Positions 1 through 7,166 of a DNA stretch of 12,010 nucleotides are shown piece by piece. Source of the stretch: CAYMJK01 sp043101635 (GTDB lineage: Bacteria > Planctomycetota > Phycisphaerae > Phycisphaerales > UBA1924); assembly GCA_043101635.1 (NCBI GenBank), contig JBICIE010000017.1, positions 1 to 12,010 of the forward strand. Direction: 5' to 3'. Numbering within the stretch: the stretch's first letter is position 1; each line of letters begins with the position of its first letter. Both the position numbers and the translations under genes were made by a program. The notes under the pieces were generated by a model that saw only the letters and a program-made list of their open reading frames with translations, was not told where the DNA came from and made no database searches.

Positions 1-13
1 CCCCCGGGGGGGG

Positions 14-31
14 GCCCGCGCCGGCGCGGGC
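14..31. repeat. Perfect 18-bp GC palindrome near the window edge
   Basis: GCCCGCGCCGGCGCGGGC reads the same on both strands. It directly follows a C5G9 run. It could be the terminator hairpin of a gene to the left or simply GC-rich spacer. There is no T-run after it, so a factor-independent terminator is not established. Confidence 0.35.
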
Positions 32-84
32 GCAGGCAGATCGCTGACAATCCTGTCGGTTCCGCCCCGGCGCTACCCTTGCCC

Positions 85-357
85 ATGGGCGCAGGGCGCG
101 AGTACAGCCGGTTCCAGCAGGGCGTGATCAAGCGGTACTACCGCAATCTCGACACGATCACGCTGCAGCGCCTCAGCGAGATCGTCAGCGAACTGTACAT
201 CGAGACCGCCGCGGGCGGCAAGAAGGTCGACCGGCTCTGGCAGCGGGCGGCTGACACCCTGAGCAAGACCGACGCCAACGACGCCCGCGTCGCGCAGATC
301 ATCCAGCAGCGGAACCTGGAGCAGTTGGCGCGCCTGGTCAGCGAGCTTTCCGGGTGA
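85..357 (+). CDS. Small conserved-looking hypothetical protein (90 aa)
   Basis: I do not recognise the family. The 90-residue product is charged and predicted to be almost wholly helical. It has a basic N-terminal stretch (EYSRFQQGVIKRYYRNLDTI) followed by Leu/Arg/Asp-rich helices, and no signal peptide or membrane segment, so it should be cytoplasmic. The ATG at 85 is chosen over an in-frame TTG at 79, which adds only two residues. The stop TGA (355-357) overlaps a GTG that could start the next gene, and the ATG preferred for ThiL is 15 bp beyond it, so translational coupling with thiL is likely. Its codon use matches the genes that follow, which supports it being real. No function can be assigned from the sequence. 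Confidence 0.72.
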   Translation: MGAGREYSRFQQGVIKRYYRNLDTITLQRLSEIVSELYIETAAGGKKVDRLWQRAADTLSKTDANDARVAQIIQQRNLEQLARLVSELSG

Positions 358-371
358 CAGGTGGGCGTGTC

Positions 372-1289
372 ATGCGCGAGTCGCAACTGCTCAGTGCCAT
401 CTATGAACATTCTGCCGATCTGTCCGGCGCGTTCGAACAGGTCCAGACCGGTCCTGGAGACGATTGCGCCGTGCTGCGCACGCCGCACGGCGACCAGCTT
501 CTGGTCAGTGTCGACCAGGTGATCGAGGGGGTGCACTACAGCGCCGGGCGCCAGCCCCCGCTGGAGTTAATCGGGCGCAAAGCGATCGCGCGGGCCCTCT
601 CGGACATCGCGGCCATGGGGGGGCGGGCCCTCGGCGCCGTGACCGCCGCGGCCCTGGCCCCCGAATTTGCGCGCGCCGAGGAGCTGTTCGAGCACGCCCG
701 CAAGGCTGCGGCGTGGTTCGGCTGCCCGCTGGTCGGCGGCGACATCGCAATCCGCCCCGGACCGCTGGCGCTGACCACAACGGTGCTGGGCGTGCCCGGC
801 GCAGCGCGCGGGCCCGTGCTGCGCTCCGAGGCGTGCGTCGGTGATGTGGTGTACGTCACCGGGGAACTCGGCGGCAGCTTCGACCCCGAGACCGGCCAGG
901 GCCGCCACCTGACGTTCGACCCGCGCCTCAGCGAGGGGGCGTGGCTCGCGGAGACCCTCGGCGACGCCCTGGGCGCCATGATCGATCTTTCCGACGGGCT
1001 CGGCATCGACGGCGGGCGGGTGGCCGCGGCCAGCGAGGTGGCTCTGGAGATCGAGGCCGAGACGATCCCGCACTCGGGCGTCGGCTGGCGCCGAGCCCTC
1101 GCCGATGGCGAGGACTACGAACTGCTCTTCACCGTGCGCCCGGGCGTCGATGTGCCGCGACCGACGCCGGGCGGCACGATGCTGACACGGATCGGGCGCG
1201 TGATCGAGGGGCGCGGCTGCTTCGTGATTGCCCCGGATGGCGAGCGGATCGACGCGGCCCAGCTCGGCTGGAATCACGGGCAACAATGA
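372..1289 (+). CDS. thiL: Thiamine-monophosphate kinase ThiL
   Basis: ThiL phosphorylates thiamine monophosphate with ATP to thiamine diphosphate, the last step of vitamin B1 cofactor synthesis, in the cytoplasm. The 305-aa product shows the AIRS/PurM-like kinase motifs in order. These are GPGDD at 27-31, SVD at 46-48 in the ATP and Mg site, the helix ending ALSDIAAMGG at 75-84, GGD at 122-124, YVTGELGGS at 161-169, IDLSDGLGID at 204-213 and DGEDYELLF at 245-253. Length is slightly below the usual 310-330. The ATG at 372 is preferred because AGGTGGG lies about 5 nt upstream and MRE is a common opening for this family. A GTG at 354 that overlaps the previous stop would add six residues. The gene ends 4 bp before the TsaE gene. 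Confidence 0.93.
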   Translation: MRESQLLSAIYEHSADLSGAFEQVQTGPGDDCAVLRTPHGDQLLVSVDQVIEGVHYSAGRQPPLELIGRKAIARALSDIAAMGGRALGAVTAAALAPEFARAEELFEHARKAAAWFGCPLVGGDIAIRPGPLALTTTVLGVPGAARGPVLRSEACVGDVVYVTGELGGSFDPETGQGRHLTFDPRLSEGAWLAETLGDALGAMIDLSDGLGIDGGRVAAASEVALEIEAETIPHSGVGWRRALADGEDYELLFTVRPGVDVPRPTPGGTMLTRIGRVIEGRGCFVIAPDGERIDAAQLGWNHGQQ

Positions 1290-1293
1290 CCCG

Positions 1294-1956
1294 ATGCGCC
1301 TGTGGCGGCTGACAACCGATTCTGCGCGCGCGACGGCGGACCTCGGCGAGGCGCTCGGGGCCATCGTGCGCCCGGGCGACGTGCTGGCGCTCATCGGTCC
1401 GCTCGGCGCCGGCAAGACGACGCTGACGCGCGCCATCGCCGCCGGGATGGGGCTGGACCGGCGCGCCGTCTCCAGCCCGACGTTCGTGGTCGTCAACGAG
1501 TACGCCGGCGCCGGCGGACCGGCCCTGGTGCACGTGGACGCCTACCGGCTGACCGGCGCCGATGAGCTCGACAGCGTCGACTGGGACCGGCTGATCGATC
1601 CGCAGGCCGACGCCGTCGTCGTGGTGGAATGGGCCGACCGCATCGCCGCCGCCCTGCCCGGGCCGGGGCGGACCGTGCGCATCACGATCGAGCCGGTGGA
1701 TGAGCAGGCGCGCCGCTTTGCCATCCTGGCGCCAGCCGGCTGGGCCGGGCGGCCCGAGACGGATCGGCTGCGCGAGCTGTGCGGCCCGGGCGTGGAAGTC
1801 ACGCCCTGCCCGGTCACCGGCGAGCCGACGCCCACCGACAGCCCGACCTGGCCGTTCGCCAGCGAGAAAGCCCGCATGGCCGACCTGCACCGGTGGTTTG
1901 CCGGCGAGTACCGGCTGAGCCGCGAGGCGACAGAAGACGATCTGCAGGGCGGCTAG
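1294..1956 (+). CDS. tsaE: TsaE-type tRNA t6A ATPase with C-terminal degenerate YacG-like domain
   Basis: TsaE is the P-loop ATPase that drives the TsaBD complex making N6-threonylcarbamoyladenosine at position 37 of ANN-decoding tRNAs. Residues 1 to about 150 of 220 are TsaE. They include Walker A GPLGAGKT (35-42), the family signature SSPTFVVVNEY (60-70), HVDAYRL (80-86) and VVVEWADR (109-116). The ATG at 1294 is 4 bp after the thiL stop; an upstream in-frame start would run into thiL. TsaE is normally about 150-160 aa. The remaining 60-70 residues look like YacG, a small zinc protein that inhibits DNA gyrase: CPVTGE (172-177), then WPFASEKARMADLHRWFAGE (186-205). Only the first of the four zinc cysteines is kept; the other positions are Thr175, Ala189 and Ala193. 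The TsaE call is firm; the YacG relation rests on motif comparison by eye. Confidence 0.9.
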   Translation: MRLWRLTTDSARATADLGEALGAIVRPGDVLALIGPLGAGKTTLTRAIAAGMGLDRRAVSSPTFVVVNEYAGAGGPALVHVDAYRLTGADELDSVDWDRLIDPQADAVVVVEWADRIAAALPGPGRTVRITIEPVDEQARRFAILAPAGWAGRPETDRLRELCGPGVEVTPCPVTGEPTPTDSPTWPFASEKARMADLHRWFAGEYRLSREATEDDLQGG

Positions 1957-1978
1957 GCGGCCGGTACGATCGGCCACG

Positions 1979-2692
1979 ATGAGCATTCCCGGATTCTGCG
2001 CACGCCTGCCGCTGTTCGCCTGCGCCGTGCTGCTGGCGGCCCCGGCGCCGGCGCTGGCGCAGGAGCCTGGCAGCGTGTGGGGGCTGTTCCGCCAGTCCTT
2101 CGACCTGTTCACGGTGCTGCTGGTGGCGGGCTCGGTCGGCGTGGTGTGGGTGTCGTATCTGTGCGCGCTGGACCTGCGGGAGCGGCGCATCCTGCCGGAG
2201 GCCAGTCTGGCGCGCATGAGCGAACTGGTTCGGGGAGGCCGGCGCGCCGAGCTGGTCTCGTTCGTCTCCAGCGACAGTTCCTTCCCCGCGCGCGTGCTCC
2301 AGGCGGCCCTGGACGCCGAAGCCCACGACGCCGAGTCCATCCGCGAGACCGCGGAGATCGCCGCCAGCGAGCAGTGCGCCCGCTGGTTCCGCCGGGTGGA
2401 ACCGCTGAGCCTGATCGGCAACCTGGGACCGCTGATCGGGCTGGCCGGGACGGTCTGGGGCATGATCCTGGCGTTCACCGAGCTTGGCGCAACCGCCGGC
2501 GCCGCCGGGCCGGAGGAGCTTGCCCCGGGCATCGCCAAGGCGCTGTTTCACACGCTGCTGGGGCTGATGCTGGCGATCCCGGCCCTGGGACTGTTCGGCC
2601 TGTTCCGGGCCCGGGCCGATCGTATCTGCAACCGGGGCCTGCGGGTCAGCGGCGACCTGGTCGAGCGGCTGATCCGGGCGGAGCAGACCTGA
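1979..2692 (+). CDS. MotA/TolQ/ExbB family proton-channel subunit
   Basis: This is a TolQ/ExbB-type inner-membrane subunit. With ExbD/TolR partners, such proteins form a proton-motive-force-driven motor that powers outer-membrane transport or envelope work. The 237-aa protein opens with a signal-peptide-like segment (about 1-28, AAPAPALAQ). A first membrane helix follows at about 42-64. Residues 65-140 form a charged cytoplasmic region. The signature helix is at about 143-167 (LIGLAGTVWGMILAF), and a third helix at about 186-209 is followed by a basic tail. The GTVxG motif and three-helix layout fit the family. The 22-bp gap after the TsaE gene contains a small inverted repeat (GGCCG/CGGCC, 1959-1975). 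The stop TGA overlaps the next ATG. An N-terminal signal-like segment before helix 1 occurs in some relatives. Which of TolQ or ExbB it corresponds to cannot be decided. Confidence 0.88.
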   Translation: MSIPGFCARLPLFACAVLLAAPAPALAQEPGSVWGLFRQSFDLFTVLLVAGSVGVVWVSYLCALDLRERRILPEASLARMSELVRGGRRAELVSFVSSDSSFPARVLQAALDAEAHDAESIRETAEIAASEQCARWFRRVEPLSLIGNLGPLIGLAGTVWGMILAFTELGATAGAAGPEELAPGIAKALFHTLLGLMLAIPALGLFGLFRARADRICNRGLRVSGDLVERLIRAEQT

Positions 2693-3117
2693 TGCGCCGG
2701 CGTCCGATGGCGCCGGCGGCCTCGCTGGGGCGGATTAACGTCACGCCCATGATCGACGTGATCATGTGCCTGATCGTCTTCTACCTGATCGTCGGCAAGC
2801 TGGCCGGCGACCGGCGGGCCGAGATGGACCTGCCGCCGTCGCAGGCCGGGGCCCCGGACGCCCCCCCGGACGCCATCTTCGTGAACATCGCGCCGGGGCC
2901 GGCGGCTCCGATGTATCTGGTCGATCGCCAGGTCGTGCCCGCCGCGCTGCTCGATGAGGCGATCGGCGAGCAGCTTCGGCGCAGGCCGCAGGCGACGCTG
3001 CACGTGCGCGCAGACCGGTCGCTGGCCTACGGCGTGGTCGAGCCGGTCATCGAGGCGGCCCGGCGGGCCGGGGCGCCGTCGGTGCGCCTGGCGACACAGC
3101 GCGAGGGCGCCCGCTGA
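2692..3117 (+). CDS. ExbD/TolR family biopolymer transport protein (first copy)
   Basis: This 141-aa protein is an ExbD/TolR subunit, with one N-terminal membrane helix and a periplasmic domain. The family's proton-carrying aspartate lies at the start of the helix. Here NVTPMIDVI (16-24) gives Asp22 in the helix at about 20-37. The periplasmic part (about 40-141) has the expected fold signals: an IFVNIAP-like strand, a VDRQVV turn, a helix with EQLRRRP, and the LHVRADRSLAYGVVEPVIEA segment. The ATG at 2692 shares its A with the TGA of the TolQ-like gene, and the stop overlaps the next ATG in the same way, so the three are translationally coupled. It differs clearly from the second ExbD copy downstream. 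Confidence 0.88.
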   Translation: MRRRPMAPAASLGRINVTPMIDVIMCLIVFYLIVGKLAGDRRAEMDLPPSQAGAPDAPPDAIFVNIAPGPAAPMYLVDRQVVPAALLDEAIGEQLRRRPQATLHVRADRSLAYGVVEPVIEAARRAGAPSVRLATQREGAR

Positions 3118-3602
3118 TGGCGCGCACGCTGCGCAAGCGCGACGCCCGCAGCCGGGCCGAGGCCTTCGCCGGCCCGAACATGACGCCCATGGTCGATGTC
3201 ATCCTCGTGATCCTGATCTTCTTCATGGCAACGACGGTGATCGTCGGCGAGGAGTGGTTCCTCGGCGCGGGAGTCTCGCTGCCGGCGGCCGCGGCCGGGG
3301 CAGCGCGCCCCGAGCGGACCGATCCGTTCCAGACGCCGGCGCCGCGCTTCGTACTGCACATGCGCCGCGGGGCCGATGGACGGACGGTCATCAGCGGCAT
3401 CGGCGACGACATCGCCGGCGCCGCGACGATGGACGACTGGGTGCGGGCCGCCCTCGGCGGGCTGGACAACGAATCGCTGGTCATCCTGATCGATCCGGAG
3501 CCGGATGTGCCCTACGAGGATGTGGTGGCGCTGCACGACGCCCTGACGCGAGCCGGCGTGGGGCGCATCGCGCTGGCCGGCGCTGCGGGCGCGCTGCCAT
3601 GA
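3117..3602 (+). CDS. ExbD/TolR family biopolymer transport protein (second copy)
   Basis: This is a second, divergent ExbD/TolR subunit of 161 aa. A basic N-terminus (RTLRKRDARSR) marks the cytoplasmic side. NMTPMVDVIL (21-30) supplies the conserved aspartate (Asp27) in the single membrane helix (about 25-44). The periplasmic domain ends with SLVILIDPEPDVPYEDVVAL, typical of the family. It is longer than copy one, with an Ala/Pro-rich insertion around 50-75. A TolQ-ExbD-ExbD order is common in planctomycetes and other bacteria, where the two ExbD proteins probably form a mixed dimer inside one TolQ pentamer; that stoichiometry is inferred from the family. The stop overlaps the start of the acetyltransferase gene. 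Confidence 0.88.
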   Translation: MARTLRKRDARSRAEAFAGPNMTPMVDVILVILIFFMATTVIVGEEWFLGAGVSLPAAAAGAARPERTDPFQTPAPRFVLHMRRGADGRTVISGIGDDIAGAATMDDWVRAALGGLDNESLVILIDPEPDVPYEDVVALHDALTRAGVGRIALAGAAGALP

Positions 3603-4144
3603 CCGCGCCCGGCAGCGTCCAGATCCGCCCGGCGCAGGAAGCCGACCTGCCATCCATACTGGCGATCATCAACCGCGAGATCGTTCACGGCGTCGCCCAC
3701 TTCGGCACGCAGCCGATGTCGCTCGAGACGCTGGCGGCACAGTTTGCGCGCGAAGCGATGCGCTACCCCTGGCTGGCGGCGATTGACGCCCGCTCCGGCG
3801 CCATGCTCGGCTTCGCCAAGGCGGGCCCGTGGAAGTCGCGCGGCGCCTACGCATGGACGACCGAGATCGGCGTGTACGTCGAGGCCGCGGCCCGCGGGCG
3901 CGGCGTCGGGCGGGCCCTGTACGACACCCTGCTGCCGATGCTGCGCGCCGCCGGCTTCCGCACTGTGCTGGCGGGGATCGCGCTGCCCAACGACGCCAGC
4001 GTGCGCCTGCACGAGGCCGTCGGCATGCGCCCCTGCGGCGTGTTTCCCAAGGTCGGCTACAAGCTCGGCGCGTGGCGGGATGTCGGGTACTGGGCCCTGC
4101 GCTTCGGCGATGATGAGGCCCCCACGGCCCCCACCGACCAGTAG
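3599..4144 (+). CDS. GNAT-family N-acetyltransferase, phosphinothricin acetyltransferase-like
   Basis: This 181-aa cytoplasmic enzyme belongs to the GNAT superfamily and would move an acetyl group from acetyl-CoA to an amine. It opens with IRPAQEADLPSILAIINREI (9-28). The acetyl-CoA pyrophosphate loop is seen in EIGVYVEAAARGRGVGRALY (89-108), in the R/Q-x-x-G-x-G form RGRGVG. ALPNDASVRLHEAVGM (128-143) and VGYKLGAWRDVGYW (152-165) are the marks of the phosphinothricin/methionine-sulfoximine acetyltransferase branch. The ATG overlaps the preceding stop by 4 bp (ATGA), so it ends the operon. The substrate cannot be told; members act on glutamate analogues, amino acids and other amines. It meets the HEAT lipoprotein gene tail to tail, 2 bp apart. 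Confidence 0.88.
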   Translation: MTAPGSVQIRPAQEADLPSILAIINREIVHGVAHFGTQPMSLETLAAQFAREAMRYPWLAAIDARSGAMLGFAKAGPWKSRGAYAWTTEIGVYVEAAARGRGVGRALYDTLLPMLRAAGFRTVLAGIALPNDASVRLHEAVGMRPCGVFPKVGYKLGAWRDVGYWALRFGDDEAPTAPTDQ

Positions 4145-4146
4145 CG

Positions 4147-4968
4147 TCAGCCGTCCAGGCGCGGCAGCCCGGCGGGCGCCGCCGCATCCTCGTTGGGCGG
4201 CGGCGGCCAGAACGGGACGTACTCCAGCAGCCGGCGGTCGCGCTGGAAGATCGGGTAGCGGTACTCGAGCTGGCCGGCGAACAGGTCGCTTGCCTGGGCG
4301 CCCCAGGTGTCCCAGGCTCTGATGGAGGTCCCCAGGTCCTGCCCGGTGAGATACCGCAGCGAGCTGGCCGCGGCGGTGTTCACCGCCAGGCTGCGGTCCC
4401 ACAGCGCCTTCTTGAGCGCCTCGAAGACGCGGGTCTGCGGATACTGGCCCAGCGCGTAGGCCGCCTCGATGCGGACATCCTCATCGGGCTCCTGATCGTC
4501 GTCCGACGCCCGCAGCAGTGCGTCGACCGCCTCCGGGTTGTGGAGGCGCTGCAGGCCGCGGGCCGCCTCGCGCCGGACGATCGCCTCGCGATCATCGAGC
4601 GCCGCCACCAGCATCATGGCGTGACGGGGCCGGCCGTGGTTGGCCAGCCCGCGGGCCGCGGCGGCCCGCACCCGGGCATCGTGATCCACGATGTTGGCCT
4701 CGAACATCTCGACGAACGGAGTCGGGTCGACGAAGCCCTGGTTGGCCAGCGCCAGCGTGCCGCGGTAGCGCTTCCCGGGGTCATAGGGATCGGCGGCCAT
4801 CTCGGCGGCCTCCCCCGGCGTCGGCGGCAGGAGGTGGCGCAGGACGCTCTCCTCGCCGATGTACGGGCGCAGCCCCTCGGGCCCGGAGCAGCCGCACAGG
4901 GCTGCGGCCGCCAGCAGACCGAGGTATCGGACGCCCGGTCGCCAGAATCTGCGATCCCGCAGGCTCAT
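4147..4968 (-). CDS. HEAT-repeat lipoprotein
   Basis: This 273-aa predicted lipoprotein has a basic start (MSLRDRRFWR), a hydrophobic stretch and a lipobox LCGC with Cys27 as the likely lipidated residue. Residues about 95-210 hold roughly four alpha-helical HEAT/PBS-lyase-like repeats. Recurrent signals are DHDARVRAAAARGLANHG (96-113), DDREAIVRREAARGLQRL (125-142), DEDVRIEAAYALGQYP (162-177) and DRSLAVNTAAASSLRYLTG (191-209). Such repeats usually bind other proteins. The C-terminus has a WDTW motif, aromatic stretches and a proline run (WPPPPNE) before the end. The ATG at 4968 is chosen because it gives the lipoprotein signal; an upstream start at 5079 would add a Pro/Ser-rich leader overlapping the divergent gene. 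The partner and precise role are unknown. Confidence 0.83.
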   Translation of the reverse strand: MSLRDRRFWRPGVRYLGLLAAAALCGCSGPEGLRPYIGEESVLRHLLPPTPGEAAEMAADPYDPGKRYRGTLALANQGFVDPTPFVEMFEANIVDHDARVRAAAARGLANHGRPRHAMMLVAALDDREAIVRREAARGLQRLHNPEAVDALLRASDDDQEPDEDVRIEAAYALGQYPQTRVFEALKKALWDRSLAVNTAAASSLRYLTGQDLGTSIRAWDTWGAQASDLFAGQLEYRYPIFQRDRRLLEYVPFWPPPPNEDAAAPAGLPRLDG

Positions 4969-5011
4969 GCTGCCGGAGTCTATGAACCCGGCGCCGCCCG
5001 GGGCTCGAACA

Positions 5012-5869
5012 ATGGGCGTGCGCCTGCTGCTGCTGAGCTTGCTGCCGGGACTGACCCTGCTGCTGGGAGGGTGCGGCATCCCGTCGGCGGCCTCGATCAG
5101 GCTGAGCCACGCCGGGCCCCAGGCCGGCGCCGAGGCGGTTGCGGTGGCCGCCCTGGTGATGAGCGGGCCGGCGAAGATGCGCTACATCGTCGTCGATCCC
5201 CGCACCCGCGACCCGAGCGGCGCCGAGGCCATGACCGAGCGCATCGGCCCAGGTTCGGATGGCGCGTGGCGCATGCGTCTGGCGTGGAAGTCCGCCCGCC
5301 CGGGGTCTGGGTTCAGGTGGGCCCAGGAGATCCAGGGCGACACGGCGCCGGATGGCTCGCTGCGCTTCCTGCGGATCGTCGATGACCACTCGCAGCGCAG
5401 CGTCAGCTTCGAGCCGGGGCTGGTCACGGCCCCCACTTCACTGGGCGATGCGCGCCTGCTGCAGGAGGACATCGCCGTGACGCTGCTGGATGGCGCCAGC
5501 GAGCGGCGGCTGCGGGCAAAGCACACCATCACCGGCGCGGGGCGCGAGCTGATCGAGACGCCCGCGGGGATCTACGCGGCCCAGCGCGTGCACCTGGACG
5601 CGGTGGCGTCGCTGGGGCCGCTGTCAGCGCGGCGGTCGATGGCGGTGTGGCTGGCCGCCGGCGCCGGCGTGGTGGCGCAGTACCAGGCCGACGCCTTCTT
5701 CGTGCTGGGCATCCCGGCCGGCTCGCGCGAGATGCTGCTGCTGGCGGCGCCGCTGGAGGATGGATCGCCAGCGCCGGCGGCGGGCGAACTGCTGGTCTGC
5801 CCGATCGTACGAGACGCTGATGAGTCGCGCGCCGTGCGTAGCGCGCCTAGCAGGCCGCTAAGCAACTGA
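5012..5869 (+). CDS. Lipoprotein of unknown function with altered 3' end
   Basis: The 285-aa product starts with a classic lipoprotein signal (MGVRLLLLSLLPGLTLLLGG then Cys21; lipobox LGGC). The rest looks like a beta-rich periplasmic domain. ETPAGIYAAQRVHLDAV and the later MAVWLAAGAGVVAQ recall the DUF3108/TapB-like lipoprotein style, but I cannot name the family. The ATG at 5012 fits the signal; an in-frame ATG at 4982 is possible. The 3' end is odd. The codons for GELLVCPIV lie in a 35-bp stretch repeated exactly at 10550-10584. The last codons and the TGA (5867-5869) lie inside the left inverted repeat of the insertion sequence. Without that element the frame would end a few codons later (RGK then stop). 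The annotated C-terminus is therefore probably not ancestral. Confidence 0.78.
   Translation: MGVRLLLLSLLPGLTLLLGGCGIPSAASIRLSHAGPQAGAEAVAVAALVMSGPAKMRYIVVDPRTRDPSGAEAMTERIGPGSDGAWRMRLAWKSARPGSGFRWAQEIQGDTAPDGSLRFLRIVDDHSQRSVSFEPGLVTAPTSLGDARLLQEDIAVTLLDGASERRLRAKHTITGAGRELIETPAGIYAAQRVHLDAVASLGPLSARRSMAVWLAAGAGVVAQYQADAFFVLGIPAGSREMLLLAAPLEDGSPAPAAGELLVCPIVRDADESRAVRSAPSRPLSN
5774..5808 (+). repeat. Left copy of 35-bp direct repeat
   Basis: This 35-bp stretch runs from CCGGCGGCGGGCGAACTG to TGCCCGATCGT inside the 3' end of the lipoprotein gene. It is identical to 10550-10584 on the same strand; the flanking bases differ on both sides. It marks the left border of the 4.8-kb accessory block. 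Confidence 0.9.
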
Positions 5870-5870
5870 T
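5851..5870 (+). repeat. Left terminal inverted repeat of the IS
   Basis: CAGGCCGCTAAGCAACTGAT pairs with the reverse complement of 7147-7166 except at two positions. It also carries the current stop codon (TGA 5867-5869) of the upstream lipoprotein gene. Confidence 0.9.
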
Positions 5871-5967
5871 CGAGGCATCTGCTTTCTGCGGGGCTTGTCG
5901 GGGTTTGGCGAGGTGGTTGGGGGTGTGATCGGCGCCGCGGCGGCCATTGGAGGCCCGGGGCGTCCGC

Positions 5968-7101
5968 TCACGTCGCTACCAGGCGGGTCATCCGCAGCAG
6001 GTTGTACGCGGCGCCGGCCATCAGCAGGGAGTTCTCGATGCGCCGGTGGCCGACGAACCTCGTGCGGGCAAGGCCCGCGCTGGTCTTGGCCCAGCCGATG
6101 ATCTGTTCGACGCGTTTGCGTTTGCGCTGACTCAGCCGGTAGCCGATCGTCCGGCGACGGCGCTGGGCCCGCCGCCGCGCCCGGGATTCGACATCATCGC
6201 CTCGCGCAGGCTCGACCGGCATCGGCACGTGCGGAACGATGCCGCGCTGCTCCACCCGCATCAGGAACGCGCCCGCCTGGTACCCGGCGTCCATGCCCAC
6301 GGTCCGCGGGATCATCCCGTGCCGACGCTCGATGTGCCGCAGCATCCGCAACGCGTTGCGCCGCTCGGCGTGCCCGTCGAACCCGTCCACCGCCACCGCC
6401 AGGCACAGCCCGCTGCGGTTCTCCATCGTGATGTGGCCGGTGTGGCACAGATGCGACTCCTTCCCGCCCCCCTTGCGCGCCAGCCGCGCCTGCGGATCGG
6501 TCGTGCTGCGGTGCGTCGCGTTGCTGCGCTTCTGCCCACGCCAATCGACCGGGATGTCGCGGCCGCCACCGCCGGCGCCGCCGCCGGCATCGTCATCGCT
6601 GCCTGCGCCCTGGTCGATCGGCTTCAGGCTCTTGTGGCTCGCCAGCGAGCGGATCAGCGTGCCGTCGATCGTGAAGTGATCCGCGCTGACCAGCTTCCGC
6701 TGGAGCCCCTCGCGCACCACCCGGTCGAAGAACTTGCGGCACAGATCGTGCGTCTCGAACCGCCCGCGGTTCATGCCGAAGGCCTCCTGCGTCCAGGCGT
6801 CCTGCTCCAGCGGCAGATCCAGGAACCAGCGGTACAGCAGGTTGTACTGGATCGCCTCCACCAGCTTGGTCTCGCTGGGGATCGAGTACAGCGCCTGCAG
6901 CAGCAGCGCCTTGAGCAACTGCTCGGGCGGCACGCCCGGCCGGCCCGTTGTGCCGTAGGCCCGGTTGAAGTCCCGGCTCATCTGCATCAGGATCCCGTCG
7001 GCCCACCGCTTGATCTGCCGCAGCGGGTGATCCTGCGGGACCACCTGCTCCAGATCGAACGCCACGAACATCGTCTGCTGCCGCTCCACCCGTCCACGCA
7101 T
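5968..7101 (-). CDS. IS5-like DDE transposase
   Basis: The enzyme cuts and joins the element's ends during transposition. The 377-aa protein has the N-terminal DUF772-type region (MFVAFDLEQVVPQDHPLRQI, 11-30; GRPGVPPEQLLKALLLQALY, 53-72; YNLLYRWFLDLPL, 86-98). The DDE_Tnp_1-type catalytic core follows. Candidate catalytic residues are Asp146 (HFTIDGTLI), Asp271 (VGMDAGYQ) and Glu332 (KRKRVEQIIGW). A Gly/Asp-rich linker lies at 165-181. The ATG at 7101 is preferred over 7131 because GGAGG sits 6 nt upstream (7108-7112), and MRG is a common opening in this family. No frameshift or internal stop is seen, so the transposase is probably active. The long antisense reading frame on the + strand is a shadow of this gene. 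Confidence 0.94.
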   Translation of the reverse strand: MRGRVERQQTMFVAFDLEQVVPQDHPLRQIKRWADGILMQMSRDFNRAYGTTGRPGVPPEQLLKALLLQALYSIPSETKLVEAIQYNLLYRWFLDLPLEQDAWTQEAFGMNRGRFETHDLCRKFFDRVVREGLQRKLVSADHFTIDGTLIRSLASHKSLKPIDQGAGSDDDAGGGAGGGGRDIPVDWRGQKRSNATHRSTTDPQARLARKGGGKESHLCHTGHITMENRSGLCLAVAVDGFDGHAERRNALRMLRHIERRHGMIPRTVGMDAGYQAGAFLMRVEQRGIVPHVPMPVEPARGDDVESRARRRAQRRRRTIGYRLSQRKRKRVEQIIGWAKTSAGLARTRFVGHRRIENSLLMAGAAYNLLRMTRLVAT

Positions 7102-7146
7102 CGAAGGCCTCCATGCCAATGGTTCTACCATACGCGCCCGGTCAGG

Positions 7147-7166
7147 ATGAGTTCCTTAGCGGCCTG
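7147..7166 (-). repeat. Right terminal inverted repeat of the IS
   Basis: Read on the minus strand it is CAGGCCGCTAAGGAACTCAT, differing from the left end at two positions. The outer flank is CTAG, followed directly by the coding 3' end of the next minus-strand gene. Confidence 0.9.

Larger units (their letters stand above)
5851..7166 (-). mobile_element. Intact IS5-like insertion sequence, 1316 bp
   Basis: The element has 20-bp terminal inverted repeats that match at 18 of 20 positions. It is flanked by CTAG on both sides (5847-5850 and 7167-7170), the 4-bp target duplication expected for the IS5 group. It holds one full-length transposase gene on the minus strand. The right-hand CTAG contains the TAG stop of the neighbouring minus-strand gene. 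Insertion therefore left that gene intact while replacing the last codons of the + strand lipoprotein gene. The clean ends suggest a fairly recent insertion. An IS1182-type assignment is a possible alternative to IS5. Confidence 0.9.

Noticed and set aside
44..78. CTGACA (44-49) and CTACCC as a promoter for the first gene
   Set aside because: The spacing is over 20 bp and the -10 match is poor, so it is not supportable.
567..1496. 309-codon open frame on the minus strand over thiL
   Set aside because: It is antisense to ThiL motifs, and the translation is low-complexity Arg/Ala/Gly without a domain.
1129..2538. 469-codon open frame on the minus strand across the TsaE and TolQ-like genes
   Set aside because: It is a shadow frame caused by high GC. 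The + strand shows clear family motifs over the same bases.
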